Source: Exophiala sp. HKRS030 (taxonomy: Eukaryota; Ascomycota; Eurotiomycetes; Chaetothyriales; Herpotrichiellaceae). Taken from it: DNA of 64,000 nucleotides. Within the stretch, counting starts at the first letter, position 1. Each line of letters opens with the position of its first letter. Positions 22,735-33,782 of this stretch are shown here, piece by piece. A model generated the notes under the pieces. The model worked only from the letters and a program-made list of their open reading frames with translations. It did no database searches and had not been told where the DNA came from. The stretch is taken from NCBI GenBank assembly GCA_023897205.1, contig JAHWDD010000004.1:992001-1056000 (forward strand). Direction: 5' to 3'. The position numbers and the translations under genes were made by a program.

Positions 22735-23344
22735 TTAAGCCACCGCAGTGGTGACGACGGCGACGAGCACACCAGAGCTCTCGCATTCGGCTTTGGATAT
22801 GTCGCAGCTGTAGGGTTGAATAGATGGGTAGGCAAGGACGAAATCGGAGAATTTGGTCAGAATGTTGTATGGGTATTGACCAATGCTGCATCACTGTTAG
22901 CTAGCTTAATCTAAGGCTTAATCTTATCCCACACATACCTGTCATCGATATACTGGTGACTGAGTTCGAGGGACACATTGTCGACCCCTTGCCATGACTG
23001 GACTTGGACATCGAAAGTGGAATTGTGGCAAGCGTTGCTGTAGGTTGTGGGGGGTTGCGAGCCGGCTGCCCATTCGACACAACAATGGGTTGTGCCAACT
23101 TCTGGGGTATCCTGGTCCAAGAAGTCGACTGGTTGCTATTAGCAGGGGATCATTTCAGATAATATGAAGGGAGAGAGGCTAGAGGAGGCCTACATTGAAC
23201 GAAACTTCCTTCTGTGGAATTGGGATTTGCCTGAGATGGGCTTGAGACAACGACATTGGTCACCTCGAAGTTGCCAGAGAAAGCCGCTGTGAAAGGAGAG
23301 ACAAGAAGAGCAGCGAAGATGAGTATTGACGCCATTGAGAGCAT
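22735..23344 (-). CDS. Small secreted Cys-containing protein, unrecognised family
   Basis: Three short exons, 23344-23194, 23128-22939 and 22885-22735, join exactly in frame to 163 aa. Introns are 65 bp (GTAGGC to ACCAG, branch CTAAT) and 53 bp (GTATGT to TGCAG, branch CTAAC). Residues 1-23 (MLSMASILIFAALLVSPFTAA) form a strong signal peptide; a second in-frame ATG at 23335 would also serve. The mature part has VTNVVVSSPSQANPNST, then HCCVEW, NACHNSTFDVQVQSW, DNVSLELSH and a C-terminal YSCDISKAEC, giving five cysteines and several Asn-X-Ser/Thr sites. Size, secretion and cysteine content resemble fungal AA1-like or effector-type secreted proteins, but I cannot assign a family. No single long ORF covers it, so gene callers may miss it. 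Confidence 0.65.
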
Positions 23345-24758
23345 CACGATCACGGAAGGATCTTGAGGTGACGCTTAGTGGAGGAAGTATAGTCTGGAGG
23401 CAGTTTAGCACTGACTGGTTGTCTCACAAAAGATCAACACGTCGGGGGAATGAGGGAAAATAAGGCACATTGAGAATCGAATCCGGCACGTTAATTGAAG
23501 CAGGTCGTAGGTTGGACACATGAACAGAAGCCTCTGAGAGCATGTTGGCGTTTTATACCTGCTGTTGGGTCTACTGCTGATTTGATCTGCTTTGAGCAGT
23601 CATTCCACATGGATCGCAAATCTGCAAACATTCTTTGTCCATCGGTGACGTTGCGGGACAGAAACATTCAGTTCAGCGTACAATCTCAAGCCAGGATGAG
23701 ACCCCCAGCCTTCTGTGTCGGACGTTGTGTCGATAGATCGTCCTTCTAGAATATGACTAGCCAAGATTCAGCTGAGACAATGCAGCCAGGACATCAATAG
23801 ATCTCAGATGATTCGCAACAACATGGGAAACAAAATGCAAACTGAGCGGCGCGCCGTTTACTTACACACATTGAGTTTGAATGCTACCCCTGTCCTTGTA
23901 CTTGTTTCTTGCAGCGAAAAAGATTCTGGAAGTCATCAGTAGTGCCAGGTGTTCGGAAGATAACAACGAATCCCACAAGGCTGCCAGAAATAGGTATTGT
24001 CACACGGCCGACGAGAAGCAGAAGGGAACGGGAAAAAGATGGACACTCAACACCAATAAAAGATGCGAATCTATTGCTGAGGATTGCTCTTGGCTGGATT
24101 TAGTAGTCGATTGTAGCACCCGATGTGCAAATTTCCATGCGAATGACCTCAACATTTAAAATATGGCTGCAGTGGAGTTCATCAGTGCAGCACGGTGGTC
24201 GGGCAAGGAAGGAATTCCAGAATGTTGATCCCCTGGTCATCATAACAAGAGGGAGACGACGGTCTAGATACCTTTGGAAGGAAAGCAGTCCCATGGTATA
24301 GCTAAGGGAATCTTCAGAGATCTGTAGATTTCAGTAGTCTACAGCGTCCATTGCGGAAGTGTTGAGGGACGATCGACCTTTGAACTACTCCGTATTGGAA
24401 GTGGCAAATGCAACTGTAAGCGACCTCTGTGTGACAAGATGGTTGTATCACGATGCCGAAGTAATCCAACTCAATGCTGATGAAAAGAGGCAGGGTTCGG
24501 AAACACAACAAAGCCCATCACTCGCAGGAACGAACGAACAAAATTTCCGAAAATCAAGTTGAGGTAATGCCATGAATTTGTTCAAAGGAACCCACTAACC
24601 TCGTAGGCTCCATGAGTATTTGTGATATTGTTTCACGAGCCAAGGAAACCCAGCCGTGTCTTTTGTTTTGCTTCACTGCGGAAGAAAGTCGCAATGCTCT
24701 GTCGAATGCCTTTATCGAGACCCAACCACAACCGCAAACACCACATGATAGCAATCGC
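23345..24758. other. Intergenic region, secreted-protein promoter and RPS18 3' side
   Basis: 1.4 kb between two minus-strand genes. It presumably carries the promoter of the secreted-protein gene and the 3' untranslated region of RPS18. One TACTCCGTA copy lies at 24386-24394. ORFs of 60-92 codons on both strands show no recognisable features. Confidence 0.4.
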
Positions 24759-25401
24759 TTAACCCTTCTTCTTGCTGACACCGACAGTGCGACCTCTTCT
24801 GCCAGTAGTCTTGGAGTGTTGACCACGGACACGGAGACCCCAGTAGTGTCGCAGACCACGGTGAGCTCGGATCTTCTTCAGGCGCTCCAAATCTTCACGC
24901 AGCTTGCTCTCCATACTGTTGGCCAAGACCTGGTAGTTTTTGCCATCGACAATATCACGCTGTCTGTTCAAGAACCATTCTGGGATCTTGTATTGAGTAG
25001 GGTTTTGGATGATGGTGACAATACGTTCGAGTTCTTCCGTGGTGATTTCACCGGCACTGTAAATTTCCCCAATCAGCCATTGCTTTAGATTCCTGCTTGA
25101 TGAAAGGCTCGTTCATACCGCTTGTTCAAATCGACATCGGCCTTCTTGCAAACCAAGTTGGAATATCTGCGACCGACACCCTTGATGCGGGTCAAGGCGT
25201 ACATGATCTTCTGCTTTCCATCGACGTTGGTGTTGAGAAGACGCAAAATGAACTGGACTGTCAAATTTATCAATTATGGTGGTTCGAAGCAATTCGGAGG
25301 CACTTGAGGCTTACAGTTCGACTTTTCGCCGCTGACGAGAGCTGGACACTGTTAGCAAAGAAACCTTGGAGTGGAAGATGAGGCAGCAGTAGCATACACA
25401 T
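24759..25401 (-). CDS. rps18: 40S ribosomal protein S18 (uS13)
   Basis: Four coding exons, 25401-25398, 25341-25315, 25257-25119 and 25056-24759, give 155 aa. The first coding exon holds only ATG plus one base; it is joined through a GTATGC donor and a GCTAAC branch site to CTCTCGTCAGC, producing [99 protein letters not shown] and [15 protein letters not shown] are all classic S18/S13 sequence. It sits in the head of the small subunit, contacting tRNA and the 60S bridge B1. Introns of 56-62 bp with canonical ends support the model. Expression is expected to be high and co-regulated with other ribosomal proteins. Confidence 0.97.
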
Positions 25402-26029
25402 GGTGGGCAGATCTCTCGTTGAGGTTGTCGCAAAAAGTTGTCGCGAAGAGGATGTCGACAAAGCGCAGACAGATCGTAAAATGTGCAGGCAAATATCAAA
25501 ATTCTCGGTCTCTGTGTGATTTCTTGGCGAATTACAACACTAGAGCATTCATAGACTAGCGGATGATAACAAATCACGTGTCGAGTTCTTATCTTGCCTG
25601 CAAAGTATTTCTCATGTCTGACAAAAACGTCCCTCGGGATTGACAGTGAAGTCTCAGCACAACGTCGACACACAAGGTATCCGTGAATCGTTTCTATGCT
25701 AATGTTTCTGAGAAATAGATGCTCAAAGTCATTCCCTAGGCATTCCCAATCTTTGTTTCAACAACGTTTTCCGTTTGTCTGCTAGTGTACAGTGTCTAGA
25801 ATGCCCATATTGAATAATCAGCACCGTGCGTCAGACATATCCAATATTTGAAACTCGATGAGGTCAGTAGACGGGGCTGGGTTGTCTAGCAACCCAAGGT
25901 GTATCAGCAGGCTGCCTCGATTACATGTTCTTCCGGGTCACGCTGCATTCTCATCTCTAAACAATCCCGTATCTCTGCCACCTTCCCCTTCTCCCTCCAT
26001 CCATCAATCTCAAGTCAATTTAAACCATC
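25402..26029. other. Divergent promoter region between rps18 and cpyA
   Basis: 628 bp between two divergent start codons, so it must hold both promoters. The 50 bp before the carboxypeptidase ATG is C/T-rich (CCTTCCCCTTCTCCCTCC), typical of strongly expressed filamentous-fungal promoters. No further feature is assigned. Confidence 0.5.
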
Positions 26030-27655
26030 ATGAAGACCCTCGCCGCTGCCCTGGTGGCAGGTGTTGCCTCGGCTGCTGTCACGCAGCAACCGATGCAACT
26101 TCCCAAATCATTCCCAGCTGCCGCGAAAGATGCCTTCAACAATCAGATGCATCACCTCAAAGATGCTCTCAGGGGCCTTACTGCTGAGGCAGCTTCCGTC
26201 TGGGACGAAGTGGCTGCCCTCTACCCCGAAGACATGAGCCAAGCCAGCTTCTTCTCCCTTCCCAAAAAGCACACTCGCCGCCCGGATCACGAATGGGACC
26301 ATATCGTGCGTGGTGCCGATATTCAAAAGGTCTGGATTCAGAACGAGAATGGAGAACAAGAACGCCGGATTGATGGCCAGCTCGATACATATGACCTCCG
26401 TGTCAAGTCGGTCGATCCTAGCTCGCTCGGTGTCGACACGGTCAAGCAATACTCGGGATACCTGGATGATAACGAGAATGACAAGCACTTATTCTACTGG
26501 TTCTTTGAGTCACGAAATGACCCAAAGAATGACCCAGTCGTATTGTGGCTGAATGGCGGACCAGGTTGCTCCTCTCTGACCGGTCTTTTCCTCGAACTAG
26601 GTCCTGCCCGCATCAATGAGAAGATTAAGCTCGTCTCGAACCCGTACTCCTGGAACGACAATGCCAGCGTCATCTTCCTCGATCAACCAGTCAACGTCGG
26701 CTATTCATATTCGAGTGGCAGTGTCTCCAATACCGTTGCTGCTGGAAAGGATGTGTATGCTCTTCTTACGCTCTTCTTCGAGCAGTTCCCCGAGTATGCG
26801 CACCAAGATTTCCACATTGCAGGAGAATCGTATGCTGGGCATTATATTCCTGTTTTTGCAGCTGAGATCATGTCACACAAGAAGAAGAACATCAACCTCA
26901 AGTCTCTCATGATTGGCAACGGCCTTACTGATGGATTGACTCAATACGAATACTATCGACCAATGGCTTGTGGTGAAGGTGGCTGGCCTGCTGTTCTTGA
27001 CTCACAGTCCTGCCAGGCCATGGATAACGCCCTCCCGCGGTGCTTGTCTTTGATCCAAAACTGCTACGATAGTGAGAGCGTATGGTCCTGCGTTCCGGCT
27101 AGTATCTATTGCAACAACGCCCTCCTCGCACCCTATCAGCGAACCGGTCAGAATGTCTATGATGTTCGTGGCAAATGTGAGGACAGCAGCAACTTGTGTT
27201 ACTCTGAACTCGGCTACATCAGCAAGTGGCTCAACGAGGAGTCTGTCATGAAAGCCCTCGGTGTTGAAGTTAGCGGATACGACTCCTGCAACTTCGATAT
27301 CAACCGCAATTTCCTCTTCCAGGGTGACTGGATGAAGCCATACCATCGCCTTGTCCCCGATCTCATTGCTGAAATGCCTGTTCTCATTTATGCTGGCGAT
27401 GCCGATTTTATCTGTAACTGGTTGGGCAACAAGGCCTGGAGCGAGGCTCTCGAGTACCCAGATCACAAGAAGTTCGCTGCCGCGGAAATGAAAGATCTTC
27501 GCCTCGATGGTAAGGGCCGCAAGATCGGCGAGGTCAAATCACATGGCAATTTTACCTTCATGAGGATTCACGCTGGTGGTCATATGGTACCCCTGGACCA
27601 GCCAGAGGCCAGTCTGGAATTCTTCAACCGATGGTTGTCCGGGGAGTGGTTCTAG
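26030..27655 (+). CDS. cpyA: Vacuolar carboxypeptidase Y, serine carboxypeptidase S10
   Basis: Intronless, 541 aa. [16 protein letters not shown] is a signal peptide, followed by a propeptide to about residue 125 that includes the basic [12 protein letters not shown]. The catalytic domain begins near [13 protein letters not shown] and contains [19 protein letters not shown] (oxyanion-hole region). GESYAGHY carries the nucleophile Ser267. [14 protein letters not shown] carries catalytic Asp459, and [13 protein letters not shown] carries His518. The mature enzyme removes C-terminal residues from peptides with broad specificity inside the vacuole. Cysteines (C180, C314, C328, C338, C345, C354, C361, C383, C390) match the disulfide-rich CPY pattern. 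The lack of introns, unusual among its neighbours, is normal for this gene. It shares a promoter region with rps18. Confidence 0.97.
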   Translation: MKTLAAALVAGVASAAVTQQPMQLPKSFPAAAKDAFNNQMHHLKDALRGLTAEAASVWDEVAALYPEDMSQASFFSLPKKHTRRPDHEWDHIVRGADIQKVWIQNENGEQERRIDGQLDTYDLRVKSVDPSSLGVDTVKQYSGYLDDNENDKHLFYWFFESRNDPKNDPVVLWLNGGPGCSSLTGLFLELGPARINEKIKLVSNPYSWNDNASVIFLDQPVNVGYSYSSGSVSNTVAAGKDVYALLTLFFEQFPEYAHQDFHIAGESYAGHYIPVFAAEIMSHKKKNINLKSLMIGNGLTDGLTQYEYYRPMACGEGGWPAVLDSQSCQAMDNALPRCLSLIQNCYDSESVWSCVPASIYCNNALLAPYQRTGQNVYDVRGKCEDSSNLCYSELGYISKWLNEESVMKALGVEVSGYDSCNFDINRNFLFQGDWMKPYHRLVPDLIAEMPVLIYAGDADFICNWLGNKAWSEALEYPDHKKFAAAEMKDLRLDGKGRKIGEVKSHGNFTFMRIHAGGHMVPLDQPEASLEFFNRWLSGEWF

Positions 27656-28556
27656 ATGTGCTTGTTCTGGAGTGGTTTCTATTCAGAGATATAATCTTGA
27701 AGACACTTTGCGCTTTGAAATTAAATGATATGTGAGATCACTTGAGCATGGGAGACCATTTGTGTCACAACCCCTTGATAGAATACTATGCCATCTTGCT
27801 TTACAAGAGATCACCTGGGCTATTGCATGCAGTTGCTGGTGTCGAGAGCTACCTCTGAGTAGGCAACGTCGTAGTCTCGTTCGGAATACGGAGTGCACAA
27901 GACAAGTTAGTGAAGCATCACGATTACGGCGTATCCGTATGAGTATGGCAAATCTCGTATCTGCACGATGATTTCTTAACATGTACGGAGTAAGATGGTG
28001 ATGTTATGTGTGACGGTCAGTGTCAGATTCTCTCCACGTACTCCGTCCGTATTCGAGTAACGCAGTGGACGGTAGTGCGAAGCTGCGCTCAGCAGTACTC
28101 TACGCAGCCACTAGCTAGAAAAGACTTTCCGGCTGCGATGGGGAATTTATTGCTACACGGGACAATGCATATGTAACTAGTGACATGGGTATCTATCTCT
28201 ATCTCCATGTATCGTAGTCCTTGGAGGCTACGTAAATAAATCTAGTGGCAGCGGAGACCACAGCGTCATCCTTTGTTGCTCTGCTGCCCACTTGGAGACG
28301 CTGCCAGTTTCACTCCACCTCTTTTAACCAAGTCACTCACTCACTCAATCAAACCACTCGGCCACGCCTTGTTTGTTACACGCGCCTTATCCTCGATCTA
28401 TTGCTGTCATCTCTACTGACGGTCGGCCCTCGACCTCGGACCAGTGGCGACCGACTCCGTATGCCAGCGCTCTTTCCCATGTGAAAGAGTGCCTTTTCGC
28501 CTCTCGACACCATCTACCTTCGGACCCTGTAAAGACGATATGCAGCTGGCCGTAGT
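27656..28556. other. Intergenic region, cpyA 3' end to ldb17 promoter
   Basis: 0.9 kb between two plus-strand genes. One exact 9-mer copy at 27984-27992 and degenerate copies near 27886 and 28037 occur. The last 250 bp are C/T-rich promoter-like sequence. No other gene is seen. Confidence 0.45.
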
Positions 28557-31257
28557 ATGGAACACGAGGTTGCTTATGACTTCGAGGACGAAGGCCACTT
28601 CTGGACCGGTAATACCGAGCACACACCCCTGCCGTTGAGCAATAGCGATGTCTAATTTTTGCTATAGTTCTTGACGAGACAATCTCGAGAGAATGCGACA
28701 ACCATGGCACAATCGACGATACTTTGCGATCCTACCTGACCTTGATTGGTGCCTTTCGTGGTATGCTTCCCCTTCACCACTACGAGCCAGGTGCACAGAT
28801 GGCTCACTTCCAGACTGCAGAACGTCTACAAGCAAGCGATTATGATCTCAGTCGTTGCGCCTTTAAACTACAAGAGTCCGAGCTCTTTACGAATCATGCC
28901 GACTATATCCGGAGACAATTTGTCCAATGTCTGATCGAGGTTTGTTGTTGTTGCATCGGTTGGTTTGCATACGGCTAATAGGGTGTGAAAAGGACGACGA
29001 GCCACATGTTCTCTTACTCTCTACCCTCTTCCTGATTGCCGATGCCCGAAGCCACGAGCGCACCTACGAACTACTTAATGAAGAGGGTGCATTTCCTCGG
29101 CTGGTGGACTTGATGTCAAGCCCAAAACGACATGGCCATGAAGAAATACATAGATCACTCATGGAGTTGCTGTACGAGATGTCGCGTATACAAAAGATCA
29201 AGGCGAGTGATCTGGCCCATATCGACGATGACTTCATCAAGATGCTGTTCGAGATTATAGAGCAAGTCTCTGATGATGTCAGCGATCCGTATCACTACCC
29301 TACCATTCGGGTGCTGTTGGTACTCAACGAGCAATTCATGGTTGCTGCCCATGATCCTGCAGGAAGCCAGTCAGGAGTACCTCTTACCAACAAAGTGATC
29401 AAGGTGCTTTCCGCACATGGCAGCGTGTACAAGACATTTGGCGAGAACATCATTTTGTTGTTGAACCGAGAGGATGAGACATCGTTGCAGCTGTTGACAC
29501 TTAAGCTGCTCTACCTACTTTTTACAACTCCACCTACCTACGAATATTTCTACACAAATGACCTGCGAGTCTTGGTGGACATATTGATCCGTAATCTCCT
29601 CGACTTGCCCGAAGAAGCCTCATCTTTACGGCACACATACCTACGCGTATTATATCCGCTACTAGAACACACGCAACTTCAATCTCCTCCGTATTACAAA
29701 CGAGAAGAGATCCGAAAATTGCTAGTAGTTCTTGGAGGAGGTCAGTTGCTCGAACAGGGAGATGGACAGGACTATCAGCATCACTGGGGTCATTTTGAGG
29801 CTGTCGACGAAACCACCAAGCGCCTGGTGAAGCGCTGCGAAGGTGTGAGTTGGCTTACAGATCCCGAAACGGAACCGCCAGCGCAAGCAGAATCCCCGAC
29901 GAGCGATGTCGCATCCGACATATCGTCACCAGCCTCGCCCATCAAAGGCAAGCCGCCAGCTCTGCCGGCTCCTCGCAAGTTGAAGAAGAGGAATTCTTCA
30001 AAAGCATCCACTTTGACTATCGGTCAATACCTCACTCCTCATCTTGAAGGCGCTCGGAAGTCAAGCTTGAGTATGATGGAAGTAGCCGCACAGCGCGAGA
30101 AGCCTGGCGTGATCACCCCAAGCAGAAATCCCACGCTAAAGAACAATCTTCGAGCAGCCATAATGCATAAAAAGGACAAACCTCCGCCCCCACCTCAAGC
30201 TAGAAGGTCCGGCTCGTCTAGACCGAAAATATCAGAGCACTCGACGGAAATGGAAGTCGTGATGGCATCAAGCAATGAGGAAGCCCCTGCGAGTAAGCCT
30301 GAGGTTCCGACTCACCACCATCACCATATACCGCATCCACCTATGCCTCACCTAAGACATCGCCCGACGCCACCTGTACCCAACGTGGAAAAGGACCATG
30401 AGAAAGAGAGGGCTTCAAAATCTCCCGTGCCACCCCCTATCCCATCTCATCACAAAGGGCACTTTTCTCCCAAGAAGCCACCTCCCGCGCCAAGGTCGCG
30501 ACGGTGGCGGAAAAATTCAGATAACTCGAACGCAGCAAGAGAGCCCGGTAAATTCAACCCCAACTTGCCATCCATTGTGACCACCTCGACTACCGGCCAT
30601 GAGGTTACTGAGCATAGCCCCTTCTCCCCATCATCTCCACAGGAAAAGACATTGAGTCCACCTAACCTAGACTCGGCTGAAGCCAAGGAGAAAATGGGTG
30701 TCAAGGAAGCCTTAGAGGTAGCTCGAGCACAGGCCGTTGATGATGTTACTGAGACCCTGGAGCAAGTTGACCTGAAGGAATCTGCGGACCAAGCCGAAGG
30801 GAAACCCAGACCTGCTGAACAGCCCGAAGGCGAGGCTGGAACCGACAGAGTCGAAGAAGGACCGGATGACCAGGAGACAGGCGGCGATACGCCCGATGCC
30901 GAAACGAGTCGAACCCGCTCCGAGGATGAGCTAGACCTACCTTTCCACGATGCAAAACAATCACCCTCACACAGTCCCTCGCATGTTTCTCCGTCGCCGA
31001 CCCCCCAACCGCAGAATCTCGATTCGACGTTCTTGTCCGCGACCAACACTCTGCCGCAACAGAGGGCGGTGCTCACGCCACCCGGCCAGAAGCCTTCCAG
31101 GGGAGTCCCTGGGCCTCAATATGCCCTGGAAAGGAGTCCATTCTTGACGGACGAGGAAGAGGAGGAGGAGGAAGAAGAAGTCGCTCAAGAAACCGACGAC
31201 GGAGGTGTTGTTGTCGTTGATGAGGAGGACAAGCACCATGACGAAAAGAATGAATAG
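28557..31257 (+). CDS. ldb17: SPIN90/Ldb17-family actin-assembly regulator
   Basis: Three exons, 28557-28608, 28668-28939 and 28993-31257, give 862 aa. The N-terminal part (MEHEVAYDFEDEGHFWTVLD, TIDDTLRSYLTLIGAFRG, LFTNHADYIRRQFVQCLIE, LSTLFLIADARSHERTYELL, IRVLLVLNEQFM, LYLLFTTPPTYEYFYTNDL) is the leucine-rich SPIN90/Ldb17 (DUF2013) helical domain, which binds Arp2/3 to seed linear actin filaments at endocytic patches. Residues from about 420 on are disordered and proline-rich, with SH3-ligand stretches (PPPPPQARR, PPIPSHHKG, KPPPAPRSRR), a His run and an acidic Glu run near the end, typical for binding SH3 proteins of the actin coat. The start codon and first intron (GTAATA to CTATAG) were chosen because they restore the family start. 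Confidence 0.9.
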
Positions 31258-32486
31258 TAATCAGACATGGAGAATAAATGATATCCTTTGTTTCTGCATC
31301 CTTCTTGCAAAGTGCGTATTGTGATGTGTATACCAAATCGTGACTCGACCCAGACCGAACCGTGGACAGTGTACGTGATCCACACACGGGTGACTTTTTG
31401 AGGTGGTTGCGCAAGGGAAGAGAAAGAGAAGAAGAGAATTCAATGTTTGGGGGGGGGGGGTCGACCACCTCGCCTTGGCCTCACCACCATCGAGGGGGGT
31501 TATGAGGGCACTTTCCAGTGACGACTTTGAGGCATCTTTTTGTGCCCAGAATGGATGGGAGAACGAGGCTGAGAAGCTCACATAACGACGAGACTCTGGG
31601 TCAGGGTGGTGAGCATGGCCTACACAGTACATACCTCTATCTACACAGCGGTACACGGGTGGCCAACTCAGATTCTCCCTTGTATAATAATCCTTACATG
31701 GCACAGAACCCGATTTTTGGAACATTGGGGAAACAGAGAACTACAATCTTTTGTTTGTTTGGAATATGATTTCATTGTTGAATGCTGTCTTTTTCTTCCC
31801 CCGGATTTTCTTTTTGTAAAGGAGAAAATGAAAAAGAAGCCATGTCAGCTATCTAAGCTAAGCAAATAACAAAGTCACTGTCCTGCTTAGGAATAGGAAC
31901 AAGAACAACACGAGCTCGCTCGGTGTTGTTGTTGTTGTTGCTGGAACCAGACTTAAAACTGTCCGCTGCTGCTATCCTTGCCATCCCCTTGATTGTTGTT
32001 CGTTTGACCCTTGCCGATATCCATACTTCGAAGATATCTCTTTCCATAATCATGTTGTTGGGATGGATGTCTTGTCGAGAATAGTCCAGTCCAGTCGCCC
32101 GCCTATTCCAAGACAGGAGAGGAGAAAAATCTCTGGAATTTTTCAAGAAGAGAAGAAAGAAAAGCGAAAAAGAAAATGCCTGATAGCTATGCTGCTGTCC
32201 TTGGCAAGCTCTGTGTATTTTGAGGTAGTCTCTACATTCTTTCATGGGTGTAAAAAGTGTGTCGCTGATTCTGCTGGGTATCATGTTGGAAGTAACTCAA
32301 GGAAACGCTGAACCCGCCGGGTCACGATATGCCGAATTGACTGGAACGCCGTCGCCATGCTGAAGACCAGCCGCCAGAGATGACTTGTTTTGTCATAATG
32401 GAAAACAAAAGGGGAAATGAAGTTCTGTGTCCGGAGTTGACATGGATCAAGAACAAGAGTCTTGTGCCGTCACTGTGAAGCGACGT
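31258..32486. other. Convergent intergenic region with a 12-G run
   Basis: This lies between ldb17 (plus) and the GH17 gene (minus), both ending here. It contains an uninterrupted run of 12 G at 31449-31460, a GTT/AAC trinucleotide stretch around 31924-31941 and A-rich sequence around 32125-32180. ORFs up to 154 codons are not credible genes. Confidence 0.5.
31449..31460. repeat. Homopolymer of 12 G
   Basis: Twelve consecutive G on the plus strand, in the 3' region of ldb17. Runs of this length are slippage-prone and difficult to sequence. Confidence 0.9.
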
Positions 32487-33782
32487 TCAATGACCGTAGA
32501 TTCCAAAGAATTGTTCGACTCCGAGAGGACCAGGAGCCTTGTAGGTCGCATCGTACGCTTGGAACAAGAATAGACCACCTGGGTTCGAGGCAAACGCAGA
32601 TCTGAGGCCACTGACCGCAGTCTGCTGGTTGGCAGGTGAAGGAATGGCATCTCCGTTGGCTTGTCCTTGCCATGGCCAGCCGGATTCAGTAATGACAACA
32701 CTCTTGCCGTTGGCGATAGCTGCAAGTTGTTGACTAATGTTGGACACATATGTGCCTGCTTGGTCTGCATTGGTATTGACATCAAAGTATGCGTGGGCGT
32801 TGGCAGCGCAGTAGTCGGAGTTCTGGCACAACTGAGGGTATCTCAGCAACTGACTCCAAACATCGACTGTGACAACGTTCTTGGTGTATCCGGCAGCAGA
32901 GAGCGCGGCCCGAGCAACACCAAGGGCTGCAACCACTGCGTTTGGATCTCCACCATTATTGACAACCTCATTACCGATGACAATAGTGTCGACCGAAGCC
33001 CAATTTCCAGTGAGAAAGCCAATCAATGTTCCGATGTCGGTTGCAACATTGGTGATGGTGTTGAGGCCGGCAACAAGTTGCATGTTGGCCGCAGAAGCAG
33101 CTTGGGCAACCGGGCCAAGATCGCAACCAATGTCGTAGACTCGCACCTTGCTGAAGCCCTGGCCAGCTAGGAAGGCAAAGTCGCTACTGATTTGGTCCTT
33201 GGTCTTGCAGCCAGAATCAGTGATGAGTTCGTAGCAGATACCAAAGCCACCACCACCAGCCGAATTGTCGTCATCACCGGAAACGCCACTGCTGGTAGTA
33301 GAACTACCAGTCGCTGGGGCCTGGGAGGCTGATGTAGGGGCAGAAGTGACAGCTGGGGATGAAGACGTAGTGGTGTCGACAGAGCTGAAGCGAATCGATG
33401 CGGATGTCGTTGGCAGTGGTGCGGCATCAGTGGGAATGACTGAAGATGAGGCAACAGTATTGGTGTCGACTGGAATCGGAACACTGGTGCTGACGGTCTC
33501 GCTTGGTGCCGGTGACTGGACGTGACCACGGTATTCAGTGGAGATGACGTTGCCGAACTGATCGACCCAAACCACGGCATTAGGAGCTGTGATGGTCACG
33601 ACATCAGTGATGGTTGAATAGTAGGTCTCGAGGTGACGAGCTGCATGTCGATGTTTCTGGTGGCCAGCTGCTTCTGTCGTTAGCCTTTTGTTCGCTTGTT
33701 CTTCCTTTGTGAACTCACCATGCGGAACAGCCAGTCCAACCTGAGCACACAACGCGGCAGCGCCGAGATGGATAGCCTTCAT
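32487..33782 (-). CDS. btgE: GH17 cell-wall glucosidase/transglycosylase (btgE/Scw type)
   Basis: Two exons, 33782-33719 and 33667-32487 (intron 33668-33718, GTGAGT to AGCAG, branch CTAAC), give 414 aa. The intron is 51 bp and has no stop, so retention would add 17 residues. MKAIHLGAAALCAQVGLAVP is a signal peptide. YYSTITDVVTITAPNAVVWVDQFG is the N-terminal module shared with btgE proteins. A Ser/Thr-rich linker spans about residues 80-155. The GH17 domain then shows GICYELITDSGC, DTIVIGNEVVNNGG (acid/base Glu) and KSVVITESGWPWQG (nucleophile Glu). It remodels beta-1,3-glucan in the cell wall; secretion to the wall is expected. The exact reaction (hydrolysis or transglycosylation) is not shown by sequence. 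Confidence 0.92.
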   Translation of the reverse strand: MKAIHLGAAALCAQVGLAVPHGEFTKEEQANKRLTTEAAGHQKHRHAARHLETYYSTITDVVTITAPNAVVWVDQFGNVISTEYRGHVQSPAPSETVSTSVPIPVDTNTVASSSVIPTDAAPLPTTSASIRFSSVDTTTSSSPAVTSAPTSASQAPATGSSTTSSGVSGDDDNSAGGGGFGICYELITDSGCKTKDQISSDFAFLAGQGFSKVRVYDIGCDLGPVAQAASAANMQLVAGLNTITNVATDIGTLIGFLTGNWASVDTIVIGNEVVNNGGDPNAVVAALGVARAALSAAGYTKNVVTVDVWSQLLRYPQLCQNSDYCAANAHAYFDVNTNADQAGTYVSNISQQLAAIANGKSVVITESGWPWQGQANGDAIPSPANQQTAVSGLRSAFASNPGGLFLFQAYDATYKAPGPLGVEQFFGIYGH

